From: Nanobdellota archaeon
Lineage (GTDB): Archaea; Nanobdellota; Nanobdellia; Pacearchaeales; GW2011-AR1
Length of the DNA: 47,383 bases
Direction: 5' to 3'
NCBI GenBank assembly: GCA_030647965.1
Contig: JAUSIT010000007.1
Span: forward strand, 1-47,383
Each line of letters starts with the position of its first letter. The first letter of the stretch is position 1. Below are positions 46,526 to 47,383 of the stretch, one piece after another. The notes under the pieces were generated by a model. It saw nothing but the letters and a program-made list of their open reading frames with translations. It was not told the origin of the DNA and ran no database searches. Made by a program: the position numbers and the translations under genes.

Positions 46526-47383
46526 ATGAAAATCGATCCATACAAGCATAGGGAAAGATATCTTGCATGGAAAGCTTCACTTAATGGAAAAATTCCCAAA
46601 ATTTCTGAAGAAAATTCAAAGATAATTTTAGAATATATGCTCGATATGGAACATGGGTTAAATGTGGCAAGTAGCAGTAAAAAAGGAGCAAGGAGCTATA
46701 TGCGTCTTAATAATCTTAGACAAAGAATAGTATATTTAATAAAACAATTTGAAATTAGGTATAATTTAATTAATGTTACTCAGGTTTCTGAGCGAACACT
46801 TCACGAATTCTTTACCGGTATGAAAAATGGAACCGTTGCAAGATTAGACGGGAAAACCTATAAATCTCCAACAGATTATGTAAAAATATTCAAGGCTTTT
46901 TGGCATTGGCATCAAAAAGTAAATAGAAAACAAGGCAAGGAAATTCAAGATATAACTATTGACTTAGACACAAGTGCCGATAAGCCAGAATGGGTTTATT
47001 TAACTGAAGAGCAAGTCAAGAAATTAGTTGATAATGCAATATATGATTATAAGGTTATGATAATGTTTTTGTATGATTCTGGAATTCGTGCTCCTACTGA
47101 ATTGCTAAATATCAAAGTTTCAGATTTTTTTAATAATTTTAAAGAATTAAATATCCGGGATGAAATCAGTAAAACTTTTGGGAGAAGAATAAAATTAATG
47201 CTTTGCTCTGATTTTGTAAAAGAATATGTTAAGAATAAAGGGCTAAAACCAGATGATTATTTATTCTCAAAACAACCCAATGTTATGAATAGATATCTCC
47301 AAAGACTAGCAAATAGGATTCTAGGAGATGCAGTCAGCCCTGCTGGACAAAAATATTCTGAACTAACCCTCTATGATTTTAGA
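46526..47383 (+). CDS. Tyrosine recombinase / integrase (3' end cut by window edge)
   Basis: 286 codons visible. The N-terminal half (MKIDPYKHRERYLAWKASLNGK..ARSYMRLNNLRQRI) resembles a core-binding SAM-like domain. LYDSGIRAPTELLNIKVSDF carries the box I arginine of tyrosine recombinases; SELTLYDFR at the edge is the start of box II (normally R-H). KTFGRRIKLMLCSDFVKEYV holds the beta-hairpin lysine region. The catalytic Tyr lies beyond the window. Its position just after tRNA-Asp points to an element that integrates at that tRNA; it may also be a chromosomal XerA-like protein. Confidence 0.85.
   Translation, partial: MKIDPYKHRERYLAWKASLNGKIPKISEENSKIILEYMLDMEHGLNVASSSKKGARSYMRLNNLRQRIVYLIKQFEIRYNLINVTQVSERTLHEFFTGMKNGTVARLDGKTYKSPTDYVKIFKAFWHWHQKVNRKQGKEIQDITIDLDTSADKPEWVYLTEEQVKKLVDNAIYDYKVMIMFLYDSGIRAPTELLNIKVSDFFNNFKELNIRDEISKTFGRRIKLMLCSDFVKEYVKNKGLKPDDYLFSKQPNVMNRYLQRLANRILGDAVSPAGQKYSELTLYDFR

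Overview
The window is AT-rich DNA (roughly 70% A+T by eye) from an archaeon, most likely a DPANN lineage of the Woesearchaeota/Pacearchaeota/Nanoarchaeota type. The evidence is archaeal ribosomal proteins (eS19, eL39, eL31, eL15, eL7/L7Ae, eS28, eL24, eS6), TBP, aIF5B, aIF2-gamma and Kae1, together with a bacterial-type DNA gyrase, an intron-containing tRNA, many short orphan genes and Cys-rich secreted proteins typical of these genomes. Most genes have an A/T box centred about 26 bases before the start codon, which implies leaderless mRNAs. The few genes with real leaders (L7Ae, rps19e, gyrB, and a 41-aa basic protein at 25571) therefore stand out.

Layout. 1-4200: AlkD-like repair protein (cut by the edge), archaemetzincin-like protease, orphan ATP-grasp enzyme, aspartate kinase. 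4330-6929 (minus): ribosomal operon eS19-eL39-orphan-eL31, then a YhbY/CRM and stand-alone NFACT-R pair. 7015-11459: surface proteins, TBP, and a winged-helix regulator divergent from a Cys-rich/CFI-box operon. 11500-16208: possible small RNA, DUF3800 protein, DNA ligase, P-loop/deoxyribosyltransferase-like fusion, thioredoxin. 16468-25281: eL15, tRNA-Ile(UAU), YchF-like GTPase, DUF362 ferredoxin-like protein, ABC exporter and orphans. 25288-27723: an unexplained highly folded intergenic region, the basic 41-aa protein, a nucleotidyltransferase carrying a palindromic insertion, and Kae1. 29056-29940: L7Ae-S28e-L24e operon with a kink-turn at the 5' end of its mRNA. 30087-36762: gyrB-gmhA-zinc ribbon-zinc ribbon-gyrA operon, gyrA with an HNH-type intein. 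36779-46161: orphans, aIF5B, eS6, aIF2-gamma, U32 peptidase. 46369-47383: tRNA-Asp followed by a tyrosine recombinase cut by the window edge, probably the border of an integrated element.

The strongest unlisted signal is a family of four dispersed intergenic elements (about 16240-16445, 37329-37589, 44093-44280 and 46191-46320). They share sequence blocks in both orientations, carry short inverted termini, and contain hairpins whose stems change in a compensatory way between copies while the 4-base loop stays nearly fixed. A second hairpin (AAAAAGTTTT...AAAACTTTTT) is nested at different positions in three of them. This looks like a structured RNA family or a small non-autonomous mobile element. 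Other notable items are a separate ~210-base multi-arm structure at 25288-25497 sharing a symmetric TATA element with the 41-aa gene, the L7Ae-leader kink-turn, and a 57-base tandem duplication of the 3' end of the YchF-like gene including its stop codon.
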